A DNA stretch of 14,241 nt from Verrucomicrobiota bacterium (GCA_947454295.1 CANGMO010000012.1:1-14241); one strand, 5' to 3'; positions 1-8,615 are shown, numbered from the stretch's first letter. Numbers and translations: made by a program. The notes: generated by a model from the sequence alone, not told the origin.

Positions 1-180
1 CCTCCCGTGGTGATTACGGTGCATCTGTCCCCACGCTGAATCGCCCCTGCTGAGCCGTTTCACGCATTTTGGGTTGAAGGGAGTGAATGTAATGACAGGC
101 GTCCTGCAGGGAGGCGGCCCTGCCGGATCTCAGCTTGGCTTTGGCTCAACCGCCGCTGCCCTTCCTGCCAGGATTAATTC
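1..180. other. Leader region upstream of the first complete gene
   Basis: No complete gene is visible here. Plus frame 1 is open from the window edge to a TGA at 37-39 and would encode a 12-residue hydrophobic tail ending HLSPR, which could be the C-terminus of a gene lying to the left; this is too short to establish. An AGGA at 170-173 sits seven bases before the ATG at 181 and is a plausible ribosome binding site. I found no convincing -35/-10 pair: a TTGAAG at 74-79 and a TGTAAT at 88-93 are only eight bases apart. Confidence 0.4.
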
Positions 181-1512
181 ATGACCAACCTCAAATCCGG
201 AACGGGGCGAGCCCTGCTGGGGATTGCCGGGGTAGTCCTGGTGTTGCTGCTGGTTCTCGGCGCCCGGGGCAGTGGATCTGGACGACTGGATCGGAGGCTT
301 CTGGCGTATCGAGCGGCGGGAGTTCCGACCACCATCGAGGAATTGGACCGAAGCGTGCCAGCGGTGCCCGACGGCGCCAACGAAGCGGCCAAACTCCGCA
401 AGGAGCAGCGCGATTGGAGGCGTCCGGAAGGACCCCAGCAGCTCGATTACTACCTGCTGGATGAAAGAATCCAGGGCATTTCCCGGGTCAGCACAGCGGA
501 GATCGACGCCGTGGATTCAAATCGTGTCCGGCTGGAGAGGCTTCATTCCATTTCCGATCCGCGACGTGCGCGGGTCGTCCTCGGATCACCCATCGAGTTC
601 GATGATGGGTATCCCATGTTTTCCTTTCAGTCCTCATTTCGCGAGGCGTTGGGCCTCTTGCGAATGGAGTTCCGGACGGAGCGACATCGGCAGCATCCGG
701 ACGCGGCGGCCCGGGCGTTGGTCTCGGGGCTTCGCGTTCTTCGGATGCTCGAACAGGTTCCCTGCCTCGCTGCCGGCTTGGATCACGCCCTGATCCTCGA
801 CGGGTATCTGCAGGAAGTGGCAACGCTCCTGTCGGATGGAACCCTTTCGGCCGGGTCCCTGGACGCGCTCCAACACGAACTCGAATTGCATGAGGGGAGC
901 CTCGGGCTTCCAGGCATCGTCCAGGGCGTCCGGGTGGATGCTCTCAACCGTTACCGGAAATCCTGGGGTGCCACCTCCGGCACCAATGCCCCGATGGTGG
1001 CCGGCGGCCCGGCGTTGGAGCGATTCCGGCGAACGCTGCTCAAGGTCTTCGGCATCCCCGGGGGCGACCTGCTTCGCACCCTCGACGCGATGGATGAGTT
1101 CGCAAAGGGTGCGCACTTGCCGGCTGAAGCCCTGCAACGCGACGAGCCCCGCGTGCTGGCGACCGCCGGCATTCTTGGGGGGATTCGTGCGGTCGTCAGT
1201 CCTTCCGAAACCATGAACCGGCAGTTGCTCCATGACATTTGGAACCGGCATCTCGAATCCGTGGCGCGCATTCGCTGCACAAGGACCGCGGTGGCCGTGG
1301 AGCGCTGGCGTCAGGATCACCACGGGACCATTCCCGACCGCCTGGACCGCCTGGAGCGACTGGTTCCGGGAACGCTAGCGGCGATTCCGTTGCAAACCAC
1401 GGACGGAAAGCCGGTCGTCTATTCGACTACGGCTTCAGGCTATGCCTTGGAGGCGGCCTACGGACACCAAGGCCACGCTTCCGTGAGGCTCACCATTCAG
1501 GCGACACGCTGA
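181..1512 (+). CDS. Hypothetical membrane-anchored protein with PVC-type C-terminal motif
   Basis: Function not recognised. The 443-residue product has one strongly hydrophobic segment near the N-terminus (about residues 11-28), best read as a signal anchor with most of the protein outside the cytoplasm. The segment at about 35-56 (RLDRRLLAYRAAGVPTTIEE) resembles the start of many PVC hypothetical proteins. The end, from about residue 371, has the pattern VERWRQDHHGTIPDRLDRL, a short proline-containing stretch, then GKPVVYSTTASGYALEAAY. This resembles the 'run along the sequence, propose a length, expected end product' tail that recurs in PVC proteins and is loosely like the globular end of pseudopilins. 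The middle is mostly helical with no catalytic motif I can name. ATG 181 is preceded by AGGA at seven bases, supporting this start. It converges on the thioesterase gene with a gap of only five bases. The frame is secure; the topology and the family link are inference. Confidence 0.8.
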   Translation: MTNLKSGTGRALLGIAGVVLVLLLVLGARGSGSGRLDRRLLAYRAAGVPTTIEELDRSVPAVPDGANEAAKLRKEQRDWRRPEGPQQLDYYLLDERIQGISRVSTAEIDAVDSNRVRLERLHSISDPRRARVVLGSPIEFDDGYPMFSFQSSFREALGLLRMEFRTERHRQHPDAAARALVSGLRVLRMLEQVPCLAAGLDHALILDGYLQEVATLLSDGTLSAGSLDALQHELELHEGSLGLPGIVQGVRVDALNRYRKSWGATSGTNAPMVAGGPALERFRRTLLKVFGIPGGDLLRTLDAMDEFAKGAHLPAEALQRDEPRVLATAGILGGIRAVVSPSETMNRQLLHDIWNRHLESVARIRCTRTAVAVERWRQDHHGTIPDRLDRLERLVPGTLAAIPLQTTDGKPVVYSTTASGYALEAAYGHQGHASVRLTIQATR

Positions 1513-1517
1513 TCGGC

Positions 1518-2063
1518 TCAGCTTTCGGAAGCCCGCTGCGTTTTTTGAAAGAATGGAGGGACGCCGTCCTGGAAGTCCTCCAACACGGCATCGGTGACCG
1601 CGTCGGGCACGGGGAGGTATTTGCCCGTGGATTCGGCGAGCAGCTCGCCGGCCTCGTTGCGGAGTTCGCCGCGGGCGATGAACAGGCGGTTCCGCTTGTT
1701 CTCGGTCACCTCGCCGCGGGCGATCACTGCGGTCTTGGTGGGCGTTGGGCGGAGAAAGCGAACCGTCAGCTCCGCGCAGTAGACAAACTTTCCGGACTCG
1801 ATGCCGATGGCCCAGACCATGATCTCATCGAGCACGGTGGAGATGACCCCACCGTGCACGGTGTCGCGGAAGCCGGAGAATTCCGGGCGAAAGCTGAAGC
1901 GCGATTCCGCCGCCTGGCCGGCGATGCGGAATCCGATTTTCAACCCGAGCGGGTTGGCCGTCCCGCACACGTAGCAGGAGCGCGTGGCGGGCAGCACCGG
2001 GGAAGACACGGAGTTCACGGATTCACACGGAACGGCTCCAGTAGGTTGCGAATCCGTGCTCAT
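1518..2063 (-). CDS. Hotdog-fold thioesterase (PaaI/4HBT-like)
   Basis: Probable acyl-CoA thioesterase of the hotdog superfamily; the acyl substrate is unknown. From the ATG at 2063 the product is 181 residues. A CYVCG..NPLGL motif (C30, C33), common at the start of one thioesterase group, precedes the hotdog domain at about 55-165. The domain carries the HGG signature (H70-G72) followed by D79-E80 on the central helix, where the catalytic acid of such enzymes normally lies. No signal peptide, so cytoplasmic. The start is doubtful: residues 1-22 are encoded almost entirely by the inverted-repeat element at 2005-2079. A GTG at 1997, just past that element, would give 159 residues and keep the whole domain. 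Neither start has a clear ribosome binding site. The gene lies 32 bases downstream of the giant ThuA/cytochrome gene on the same strand and could be cotranscribed with it, although a functional link is not obvious. Confidence 0.85.
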   Translation of the reverse strand: MSTDSQPTGAVPCESVNSVSSPVLPATRSCYVCGTANPLGLKIGFRIAGQAAESRFSFRPEFSGFRDTVHGGVISTVLDEIMVWAIGIESGKFVYCAELTVRFLRPTPTKTAVIARGEVTENKRNRLFIARGELRNEAGELLAESTGKYLPVPDAVTDAVLEDFQDGVPPFFQKTQRASES

Positions 2064-2079
2064 TGGTGAAATCCGTGTC
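2005..2079. repeat. Short inverted-repeat element built from CACGGATT/AATCCGTG words
   Basis: An outer pair of arms, 2005-2018 and 2066-2079, is inverted with 13 of 14 bases matching. An inner pair, 2016-2024 (CACGGATTC) and 2050-2058 (GAATCCGTG), is a perfect nine-base inverted match. Further ACGGA words lie between them. The unit could fold into a long hairpin, with seven unpaired bases on one side between the inner and outer arms. It resembles dispersed CACGGATT-type elements that I recall from environmental bacterial genomes, but only one copy is in this window, so its repeat status genome-wide is inferred. It sits at the junction of the giant gene and the thioesterase gene and supplies the in-frame ATG at 2063. 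Confidence 0.6.
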
Positions 2080-2095
2080 AGTTCCCCAGTTCGGC

Positions 2096-5000
2096 TTACT
2101 TGGCGTTGGCCTTGATCCAGGACTCGTGATGCGAGGACCAGTAGATCGAGTTGCGCAGGATCTTCTGGTAGGCGTCGAGGCTATGGGCCACGCCGTCATG
2201 GCCGAGCGTGATGCCGGCGATGCGGGTCTTGGGATGCTTCACCACGAAGACCTGCGGGAAGGTCTTGTTCTTCGACTGCGAAGTCGCGGTGGCGAGGACT
2301 TCGATCGGCGTCCCGGAGGCGTCGGGTTCGAAGTAGTAGAGCTCGTCGCTGATCCCGAAGGTGGCGGGCACGCCCTTCAGGATCGGGTGTTTCGGCGCAG
2401 TGACGGTGACGTCAAAGGCGCCGTAGCGGTCATGACCGCGGGCACCGCCACCGGCGAGTTCCTTGTTGTAGGCCGCCCAGTTGGGCCAGTTGTACCACAG
2501 GCCGGGGTGGAGGAGGACGAGCCCCTTGCCTGCGGTGGCGTGGGCGGTGATCGCGTCCCGTACGGCGGCGTCCGGGAAGGCCTTGTTGGCGCTGATCACC
2601 AGTACGTCGGCTTCATGCACCGAGGTGACCGAGACATCCTGCGGCTCCAGGTAGTTCGCCGAGATGCGGCCGGAGGCGTTGAGCATCGCAACGTCCGCCA
2701 GATTGAACCAGCGGTTGTAGTCGTGCGAGGCGCCGCCGCCGATCAGCAGCACCTTCAGGCCCTTGTTCCAGTGCAGCACCGGAGGGGCGGATTTCACCGC
2801 GGGCGCCGCGGCGGCATCGTTGGCGGCGGGTTTCGCGCCGGCCCGCGGGGCGCCGCCGATTTCCGCCGTGATGGAGAACAGGGTGGGGGCCACCGCGTTG
2901 TCGTAGCTCTCGAGGGTGAGGGTTTCGACCACACCGCTGCCCGGCTTGAGTTCCACTGTGTGCCACCGGATCTGTCCAGGGCCGCGGGTAAACTGCGGCA
3001 GGGCCTTCGATCCCGGCACGTCGGGTGCGCCGCGGTAATCGGCGATTTCCTGGCCGTTGCGCAGCACAATCTCCTGGGAGGCGCCACCGGCGAAGTGCGC
3101 GGTGAGCTTTAGCACGGGAAGCTTGTCGTCACCGACCGCCGGATAGCCCCAGCCGGCCACGCCACCGAGGATGTGGAACCGGCTGGCGGGCACGCCAACC
3201 TTGACCGAGACCTTTTGCGGCAGGCTCTTGCGCGACCACGCCTCAGGCGCGCCACCGCGGAGAACGACCACGTTGGCGACCGCCTTTTGCGGGCTCACCA
3301 CGTCGAACGGAATGTCCTCCACCTTCTTGAGGCCGTAGCTGCGGAAGGTGATGGAATCGTCCGGATTGTCGGGCGTGATGTAGAGGCCGCGGCTGCTGTT
3401 GGCGGTGAACGCCGCGGTCAGGTCGAGCATGCGGAAGCGCATCTCGTCGGCGCAAATGTAGGCGAGCAGGTCACGCAGGCCCTCGGCACCGAGCTGGTCG
3501 AAGCCCTCGGGCATCAGCGACCGGCCGGAGCTGGAGCGCGACTTGATGTTGGCGGTGGCGATGGTGAAGTCGCCGGTCGCGTTGCGGAGCACCACTTCCT
3601 TGGCGTTCTCGCGGTCGATCACGCCGTCGTAGGATTGGTCATCCTTGGTCTCGATGGTGGTCGAAACAAAGTTCGGTTCCACGAGGCGGTTGGGGTCGAC
3701 GATGTGCACGAGCAGGTCGGCCGGACCGTGCGCGCCCATGCCGGTGAGGTTCGGAGCGAGGTTGCGTCCCTCGGCCTTGTACTGATGGCATCCGGCGCAG
3801 TTTGCCGTGAAGACCTTGTGGCCGTTCTCGACATTGCCGGGCTTCACCACCTCGGGTGTGAGACGGGCGATGAGGGCGTCCTTTTCCTTGGCTTCGGGTC
3901 CCTTGAGCTCGTCGATGAGCGTGTTGGCGCGCTTGGAAACGGCCTGGTCGGGATGCGTCCGCAGACGGTGCTGGCGGGCGGGTCCGAGCTTCAACAGGTC
4001 GATCTTCTTGGCGGCGACGGCGTCGAGGAAGGCGAGGGAGGCCTCCGAACGTTTGATGATCTGACCGAAGGCCGGTTCGATGGCCTCGCTGGGCAGCTCG
4101 GGGAAGGCGGCCACGATGGCCACCGCGGCGTCGGGTGCGGATCCAAGGGCCTCCACCACGCGCTGCTGCAGGGCCAGGCTGTTGCCGGGTTTGAGCAAGG
4201 CGGCGACCGCGGGGACAATGGAGTCATCCAGCTTGCGAACCCCGATCAGGTTGACGGCGATCTGACCGCGAACCGCATCGCTGAGCGACGTGTCCTTGAG
4301 CTGCGCTTCGGCGCGTTCGACGGCGGGCTTCACCGCATCGGCCAGCTGCTTCTCGGTGTCCCAGCGGACCACCAGTGGAAGCACCGAACCCGCGGTGCGG
4401 GGATTGGCGAGCAGCTTGGCGATCGGCTTGGAGACCTTGTCATTCCAGGTCGGATTCCGGTCCAGCTTGTAGGCGGCAGTGTACGCGTCGAGGGCAGCCT
4501 GCTTGAGGCCATCCGCCGAGGCGGGGCCGTCGGCAAGAGCCTGGAGGAATTCCGCGTGGATGGCGCGCGAAGGATTGGCGGCCACGAGGCGCGCAAGGTG
4601 CGGCACGTAGCCGGCCTGGAAGGCGGGGTCGCTGCTCTTGAGCGCCTTTTCCAGCACCGCCACGGGATTGGGAGATGCGGCACCGACCGCAGCCGACTCC
4701 TTCCACTGGTTCTTCAGCTGCGGCCACAGATCGGAAAGGACCTGGTCGTTTCCGGCCGTCGAGCTCTCGGAACCCATCGCCATGAGGGCCTGGATCTGCA
4801 CGCGCTCATTGGAGTCCTTGGCCAGTTCGCGGATGCGGGCTTCGATCTGGCGATTGGGCAGCGCCCGGCGCTCGGCCACGAGACGCGCGCCGTTCTTGCG
4901 CACGGCAGGGTCCGTGTCGGCCATCGCGGTGAGCAGCACCTCGGGGCTCAGCTGACGGTAGTGATCGAACACGTACAGCGCCTGGATGCGGCCATAGCGG

Positions 5001-7234
5001 TTGGCACTGGACTTCAGCAGCGTGGCCAACTGGTTGGTGATGCCCTGCGGCTGGGTTTCCAGGAGCAGGCGGTTGGCGGTGCCGCGGACCCAGCCGTTGG
5101 GATGCTCGAGCGCCGTGACCAGGGAGGCCGGATCGGCGGCGTCCAGCTTCCAGGCGGGAAGCGGACGGGCTTCCTTGTGCTGGATGCGCCACAGGCGGGT
5201 GAAATGATGATCGCGATCCGGACGCGTCGCGGCATTGCGGGCGCCGTGGGCGGGGCCGCGGGTGTCGTTGTGCACGGCGATCTGGTTGTAGAAGTCGACC
5301 ACGTACAGGGCGCCGTCGGGTCCGACGCGGCTGTGAATGGGACGGAACCAATAGTCGGTGCTGGAGAAGAATTCGGTCTCCTTGCGGCTCTCCTCCTTGC
5401 GGCCCTGGAAGGTCACGCCCTTCGGGTCGAGGAACTCATGATGGAAGAGGTGCATGGTGGCCTCGCTCATGAAGAACGAGTAGCGATCCTCGGGCGCCCA
5501 CTTCGCCGGCCAGGCGCCGCCGTCGTAGATCGTCGCACCGGCCGCGGCCGTCCAGGCGCCCACCCAGTCGATCTGCACATAGGGCTGACGGGTCTCCTTG
5601 AACGGGGGGTAGATCTTGTTTTCCTCGATGACATTGAGATAGGCGCGATGGCCGCCCACGCTGCCACGGGCGAGGAAGCGCTCCGGAAGAACCACGTGGC
5701 AGATCGGTTCGCCGCAGGTGGCGGTGGTGAAGACGATCTCGCCGTCCGGCGCCACTTCGCAGCCCCAGGTATTGCAGCCGCCGGCCGCGACCTGCTCGAG
5801 GAAGGATCCGTCGGGACGGAACCGGAACACGCCCGCGGCGATGTCCCCGAAGTCACGCTTGCCGTCGCCGGACTTCATCTTGCCGCGGGTGTAGCCCACG
5901 GTGCCGTACACGTAGCCGTCAGGACCCCAGCGCAAATTGTTCACGACCGCGTGGGTGTCGAAGGTGCCCCAGCCGGTATAGAGCGTCTCAATCTTGTCGG
6001 CCTTGCCGTCGCCGTCGGTGTCGCGGATCCAGAGAATGTCCGGGGCCTGCGAGACGATGACGCCGTCCTTGTAGAACACGAGGGACGTGGGCAGTTCGAG
6101 ACCGTCGGCGAACACTTCCTTGTGATCCATGATGCCGTCGCCGTTGGTGTCGGTGAGGATGGAAATGCGATCCTTGGGCTTGCGGATTTCCTTGCCGCCC
6201 ACCGGGAACTGGGAGGGGTTCTGGGCCCGGTTCCAGTAGGCCTTGAAGTCGTTCTTGTTGACGTCGCGTCCACCCGGGTACTCGGGCGTCTCGACGACCC
6301 AGAGGCGACCCTTGGGATCCCAGTCCATCGACATGATCTTCTCAGCCACCTTTTCATCGGCGGCCAGGGTCACGTTGAATTCGGGGTGCAGATTGAAATT
6401 CTTGGCCGCCTTCTCCGCGGGCACGGGGCCGCCCTCGGGATAGGTCAGGGAGGCGAGCTCCTCGCGGTTGCAAAACTCATCGGCATTCTCGCGCTTGCCG
6501 GCCCAGGCGATGCCGCGCAGCAGAATGGCGCGATAATGAGGCGTCTGGAACGAGGTCCATTCATGGCCCGGGATGCTCACGAAGGCCCGGTAGGGCTGGG
6601 TGCCGCCTTCCCAGGTCTTCTCGTAGGTCCAGAGCTGCGGCCAGATGTTGAAGACGTCAATGAAGCTGGTCGCCAGCACGTGAACGTCGGGGGACATGTC
6701 GAGCTGGTTGTAGACCTCATCCTTCCAGTCGAAGTTGGAAATGCCGCGGGTGATGGGATGGTCGTTGTCGACGAAGTACACACCGACCTCGCCTTCATGC
6801 CACTTGGTCTTCTTCTCGCCGTCCCAGCGCCACGAACCGCCTTGCACCTTTTTGGCCCACTCGTGCTCGTCGCCGGCGACCACGCCGTCGTGGATCACCA
6901 CGAGTCCGCCGCCGCGCTTGAGAAAGGCTTCAAAGCGGGTGCGGTCTTCGCCGACGATCTTCATGCCGTCCGCTGCGAAGACGACCACCACGTCGGTGTT
7001 TTCCAGTTGCGAGGCGGTGGGGAACTGCATCGCTCCGTCGACCTTCATGCCGCGCTCGGTGAGGAGCTTGGTGTATTCGCCCATGAATCGCGGATGATCG
7101 TGCTGGTTGGGTCCGTGGGTTTTGACGCCAGCCCGGATGAAGACCCGGAGCGGTGCCGCCCAGCCGGAGAGCGGCAGGGTGAGGAAGAGCGTGGTGAGAC
7201 ACGCAACAAGGAAACGACGCAGTCGTGGACTCAT
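2096..7234 (-). CDS. Exported ThuA / dehydrogenase / HEAT / PVC-type cytochrome c protein with a second ThuA domain
   Basis: A 1712-residue multidomain protein, probably a periplasmic or membrane-associated redox enzyme. A signal peptide (about 1-26, ending SGWAA) leads into ThuA domain 1 (about 28-250, with the AFLKRGGGLVVIHDG segment typical of this glutamine-amidotransferase-like fold). Residues about 290-684 form the Pirellula/Verrucomicrobia membrane-bound dehydrogenase domain, a beta-propeller related to glucose/sorbosone dehydrogenases; two Ca-loop-like stretches, DTNGDGIMD (362-370) and DTDGDGKAD (405-413), lie in it. About 700-1120 is helical, HEAT-like. The PVC-type cytochrome domain has CAGCH at 1146-1150 (covalent heme, His ligand) and LMPEGF with M1241 as likely sixth ligand. 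Then come a beta-rich segment (about 1270-1460), an Ala/Pro linker (about 1463-1485) and ThuA domain 2 (about 1487-1710). ATG 7234 directly precedes the signal peptide; no clear Shine-Dalgarno is seen. The substrate is unknown; sugar oxidation is a family-based guess. ThuA at both ends is the odd feature. Confidence 0.93.
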   Translation of the reverse strand: MSPRLRRFLVACLTTLFLTLPLSGWAAPLRVFIRAGVKTHGPNQHDHPRFMGEYTKLLTERGMKVDGAMQFPTASQLENTDVVVVFAADGMKIVGEDRTRFEAFLKRGGGLVVIHDGVVAGDEHEWAKKVQGGSWRWDGEKKTKWHEGEVGVYFVDNDHPITRGISNFDWKDEVYNQLDMSPDVHVLATSFIDVFNIWPQLWTYEKTWEGGTQPYRAFVSIPGHEWTSFQTPHYRAILLRGIAWAGKRENADEFCNREELASLTYPEGGPVPAEKAAKNFNLHPEFNVTLAADEKVAEKIMSMDWDPKGRLWVVETPEYPGGRDVNKNDFKAYWNRAQNPSQFPVGGKEIRKPKDRISILTDTNGDGIMDHKEVFADGLELPTSLVFYKDGVIVSQAPDILWIRDTDGDGKADKIETLYTGWGTFDTHAVVNNLRWGPDGYVYGTVGYTRGKMKSGDGKRDFGDIAAGVFRFRPDGSFLEQVAAGGCNTWGCEVAPDGEIVFTTATCGEPICHVVLPERFLARGSVGGHRAYLNVIEENKIYPPFKETRQPYVQIDWVGAWTAAAGATIYDGGAWPAKWAPEDRYSFFMSEATMHLFHHEFLDPKGVTFQGRKEESRKETEFFSSTDYWFRPIHSRVGPDGALYVVDFYNQIAVHNDTRGPAHGARNAATRPDRDHHFTRLWRIQHKEARPLPAWKLDAADPASLVTALEHPNGWVRGTANRLLLETQPQGITNQLATLLKSSANRYGRIQALYVFDHYRQLSPEVLLTAMADTDPAVRKNGARLVAERRALPNRQIEARIRELAKDSNERVQIQALMAMGSESSTAGNDQVLSDLWPQLKNQWKESAAVGAASPNPVAVLEKALKSSDPAFQAGYVPHLARLVAANPSRAIHAEFLQALADGPASADGLKQAALDAYTAAYKLDRNPTWNDKVSKPIAKLLANPRTAGSVLPLVVRWDTEKQLADAVKPAVERAEAQLKDTSLSDAVRGQIAVNLIGVRKLDDSIVPAVAALLKPGNSLALQQRVVEALGSAPDAAVAIVAAFPELPSEAIEPAFGQIIKRSEASLAFLDAVAAKKIDLLKLGPARQHRLRTHPDQAVSKRANTLIDELKGPEAKEKDALIARLTPEVVKPGNVENGHKVFTANCAGCHQYKAEGRNLAPNLTGMGAHGPADLLVHIVDPNRLVEPNFVSTTIETKDDQSYDGVIDRENAKEVVLRNATGDFTIATANIKSRSSSGRSLMPEGFDQLGAEGLRDLLAYICADEMRFRMLDLTAAFTANSSRGLYITPDNPDDSITFRSYGLKKVEDIPFDVVSPQKAVANVVVLRGGAPEAWSRKSLPQKVSVKVGVPASRFHILGGVAGWGYPAVGDDKLPVLKLTAHFAGGASQEIVLRNGQEIADYRGAPDVPGSKALPQFTRGPGQIRWHTVELKPGSGVVETLTLESYDNAVAPTLFSITAEIGGAPRAGAKPAANDAAAAPAVKSAPPVLHWNKGLKVLLIGGGASHDYNRWFNLADVAMLNASGRISANYLEPQDVSVTSVHEADVLVISANKAFPDAAVRDAITAHATAGKGLVLLHPGLWYNWPNWAAYNKELAGGGARGHDRYGAFDVTVTAPKHPILKGVPATFGISDELYYFEPDASGTPIEVLATATSQSKNKTFPQVFVVKHPKTRIAGITLGHDGVAHSLDAYQKILRNSIYWSSHHESWIKANAK

Positions 7235-7336
7235 AGGATTTGCAGGTCAGGCCAGTTTAATCCGGGCGGTTAGGACGTCCATGAGTTTGATCAACCTCGG
7301 ATTGCACAAAGACCGGTGTTGGATCCACGCTGAGCC

Positions 7337-8602
7337 ATGCTTCACCACCGGACGTTCTGGAGTTTGATCCCCGTCCTCTGCCTCGTGCTGGCGTCGTCAT
7401 GCCAGTCGAACCGGAAGCTCGCCCCGGGGAGCAATCCGCCCGGGCAGTTGGCACCAGCCGGAGCCTGGAAGCCGGAGAAGCTGGCGGCCCTCGATGACGC
7501 GGTGATGGCCGCGGTTTCCAGCAATCGGACGCCGGGGGCGGTGGTTTGGCTCGAGCGCCACGGTCGTGTCCACCAGGGTTCCTTTGGCAACCGTTCGGTC
7601 GAACCCGCGGTCGAATCCATGACCGTCGACACAATCTTTGATGCCGCCTCACTAACCAAGGTGCTGGCCACCACCCCGGCCATCATGAAGCTGGTGGAGC
7701 AGGGGCGGGTGGACCCCTCCCGGTCGGTGTCGACCTACATCCCGGAATTCGCGGGCGGCGGGCGCGAGGGAATTACCGTGGGTCACCTGTTGACCCACAC
7801 CTCCGGTCTGCCGCCGGGCCTTTCGCGGACGGATGGGTGGACGGGTTACGAGGCGGCAATTCAGCGGGCCTGCCGCGAACCCCTGGTGGAACCGGCGGGG
7901 GCTCGATTTCGCTACAGCGACATCAATTTCATCCTCCTGGGGGAAGTGGTGCGCCGGGTGGGTGGCCGGCCCTTGAACGAGTTTTGCGCCCGCGAACTCT
8001 ATGGCCCCCTGGGCATGAGGGACACCGGCTTCCTTGCGGTGTCACCCGGGGCAACCACGGCGCCGGCTGGCGCGGATCTCCGCCGCATCGCCCCCACTGA
8101 AAAACTTGCCAGCGGGGTGCTGCGCGGGGTGGTTCATGATCCGACCTGCCGCCGCATGGGGGGCGTTGCAGGTCATGCGGGACTGTTTATCACGGCCTCT
8201 GACCTGGCCCGTTTCTGCCGCATGATGCTCAACGAGGGAACGCTGGACGGGCACCGGGTGTTTCGAGCCGAGACGGTTCGGGCCATGGTGGCGGTGCACT
8301 CGCCACCCGGTCTCCCCCGCCGCGGCTGGGGATGGGACATTGATTCACCCTATGCAGGTCCGCGTGGAAACCGGTTTCCCATTGGTGGCTACGGCCACAG
8401 CGGATGGACCGGCACCAGCGTTTGGATCGACCCTTTTTCCAAAACCTTTGTGATCCTGTTGGCCAACCGAAACCACCCGACCGAGGACGGCAACGTGATT
8501 CCGTTGCGTCGTCAGGTGGGAACCCTGGCCGCTGAGGCGGTGGTGGGCTTCGATTTCGACCACGTACCCGGCGCGCTGGCACCGGATCCAGCGGCCCATT
8601 GA
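7337..8602 (+). CDS. Serine beta-lactamase-family hydrolase, probable lipoprotein
   Basis: Member of the beta-lactamase / penicillin-binding-protein-like family (class C-type fold, Pfam Beta-lactamase), 421 residues, a usual length. The N-terminus is a hydrophobic signal sequence ending LVLASSC, so C22 is a likely lipidation site and the enzyme would be anchored in the cell envelope; Ala rather than Leu at -3 makes the lipobox imperfect. Catalytic motifs are complete and in order: SLTK with nucleophile S105 and K108, YSDIN with Y193 and N197, and HSG at 354-356 in place of the KTG box, as in esterase-like and peptidase-like members. Substrates in this family include D-amino acid peptides, esters and beta-lactams; nothing here decides between them, and it should not be read as a resistance gene. 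ATG 7337 directly precedes the signal sequence. It is divergent from the giant gene (102-base gap, no clear promoter seen) and converges on the BtuF-like gene. Confidence 0.9.
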   Translation: MLHHRTFWSLIPVLCLVLASSCQSNRKLAPGSNPPGQLAPAGAWKPEKLAALDDAVMAAVSSNRTPGAVVWLERHGRVHQGSFGNRSVEPAVESMTVDTIFDAASLTKVLATTPAIMKLVEQGRVDPSRSVSTYIPEFAGGGREGITVGHLLTHTSGLPPGLSRTDGWTGYEAAIQRACREPLVEPAGARFRYSDINFILLGEVVRRVGGRPLNEFCARELYGPLGMRDTGFLAVSPGATTAPAGADLRRIAPTEKLASGVLRGVVHDPTCRRMGGVAGHAGLFITASDLARFCRMMLNEGTLDGHRVFRAETVRAMVAVHSPPGLPRRGWGWDIDSPYAGPRGNRFPIGGYGHSGWTGTSVWIDPFSKTFVILLANRNHPTEDGNVIPLRRQVGTLAAEAVVGFDFDHVPGALAPDPAAH

Positions 8603-8615
8603 TCGCGAACGCGAA

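Noticed and set aside
1519..1546. Possible terminator after the first gene: CAGC/GCTG stem followed by six T residues
   Set aside because: The stem is only four base pairs with a 12-base loop and lies inside the coding end of the thioesterase gene; too weak to call.
3173..7273. Plus-strand frame open for 1366 codons opposite the giant gene, and another of 349 codons at 2063-3112
   Set aside because: They are antisense to a gene with clear domains and motifs. Their translations are Gly/Val/His/Arg-rich with no recognisable family, as expected from strong GC bias at codon third positions of the real gene.
7235..7336. Promoters in the divergent gap between the giant gene and the beta-lactamase-family gene
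   Set aside because: TTGATC and TTGCAC words are present, but neither has a convincing -10 partner at normal spacing on either strand.
7337..8602. Reading the beta-lactamase-family gene as an antibiotic resistance gene
   Set aside because: The HSG box and lipoprotein form fit the broad esterase/peptidase-like members of the family; nothing in the context indicates resistance.
8603..8614. Small hairpin TCGCG-AA-CGCGA between two convergent genes
   Set aside because: The two-base loop and lack of a T run make it a poor intrinsic terminator; it could arise by chance in GC-rich DNA.
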